Part shown: positions 5,866-6,001 of the stretch, in pieces | How the letters are laid out: each line of letters starts with the position of its first letter | Numbering within the stretch: the first letter of the stretch is position 1 | DNA from: Candidatus Scatousia excrementipullorum | GTDB lineage: Bacteria; Cyanobacteriota; Vampirovibrionia; Gastranaerophilales; Gastranaerophilaceae | Reading direction: 5' to 3' | DNA: 6,001 nt | NCBI GenBank assembly: GCA_017694215.1 | Contig: JADIND010000192.1 | Span: 1 to 6,001, forward strand | Program-made: the position numbers and the translations under genes | Notes under the pieces: generated by a model | Database searches by the model: none | Told to the model about the DNA's origin: nothing | What the model saw: the letters and a program-made list of their open reading frames with translations, nothing else

Positions 5866-5893
5866 AAAAAAAAACGGCTTATCGCTAAGCCGT
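5866..5893 (-). terminator. Strong intrinsic terminator on the - strand
   Basis: ACGGCTTA (5874-5881) and TAAGCCGT (5886-5893) form an 8-bp stem with a 4-base loop. Read on the - strand the hairpin is followed by nine T residues (the A-run 5866-5874 on +). It therefore ends a - strand transcript from the right: either a gene whose end lies at the window edge (one - strand frame is open from 6000 to a TAA at 5943-5941) or a short RNA. Confidence 0.88.
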
Positions 5894-6001
5894 AAACAAG
5901 TATGCAAAATTAATTTATTATATTTATTTTACCTCAAAAATTATAGACAAACAGCTAATTTATTAAGAATTAACTTTATAATATATTTTATATTTGAGTA
6001 C

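Overview
The window is AT-rich bacterial DNA with standard start and stop codons, good Shine-Dalgarno sites and short hairpin-plus-T-run terminators. It carries six clear protein genes on the + strand, one probable very small gene on the - strand, and three intrinsic terminators. The source is probably an uncultured, low-GC, host-associated or anaerobic bacterium. The class I ketol-acid reductoisomerase and the general style would suit a non-photosynthetic cyanobacterial relative (Melainabacteria/Gastranaerophilales), but this is an impression and not a sequence-proven assignment.

Layout. Positions 43-1080 encode a zinc-dependent medium-chain dehydrogenase. It ends at a near-perfect hairpin (1085-1114) that works as a terminator on both strands. 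Converging on it is an unrecognised 51-residue ORF (1151-1306, - strand) with a CxxC motif and an AAGGAG ribosome site. A stretch of about 380 bases without a convincing gene follows. It contains a 6-bp inverted repeat and then a sigma-70-type promoter for ilvC (1685-2710).

ilvC is followed at 37 bp by an OB-fold plus HD-domain protein of the YhaM 3'-5' exoribonuclease type (2748-3581). Next, at 14 bp, comes a divergent thymidylate-kinase-like protein with a GTG start (3596-4270). A second, paralogous kinase begins one base after that stop (4272-4940). No terminator is visible between these four genes, so they probably form one operon. The last gene (5059-5769) has its own extended -10 promoter. 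It encodes a protein with an unrecognised N-terminal part, a lysine/threonine-rich histone-like linker and a C-terminal winged helix of the OmpR/PhoB effector type. A + strand terminator (5805-5834) and a strong - strand terminator (5866-5893) close the window. The second one implies a transcript arriving from the right edge or a short RNA made from 5933.

Function. IlvC supplies branched-chain amino acid synthesis. The three genes behind it suggest nucleotide turnover: an RNase-type HD protein that would release nucleoside monophosphates, and two P-loop nucleoside-monophosphate-kinase-like proteins. The kinases keep the Walker A, ADR-type and DRY motifs. They do not have the usual TREPGGT loop, and the base-contacting AYQ motif is replaced by ARD, so dTMP may not be their substrate. 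This tandem pair and the lysine-tailed winged-helix protein are the most interesting content. I see no CRISPR array, mobile element, tRNA or rRNA.
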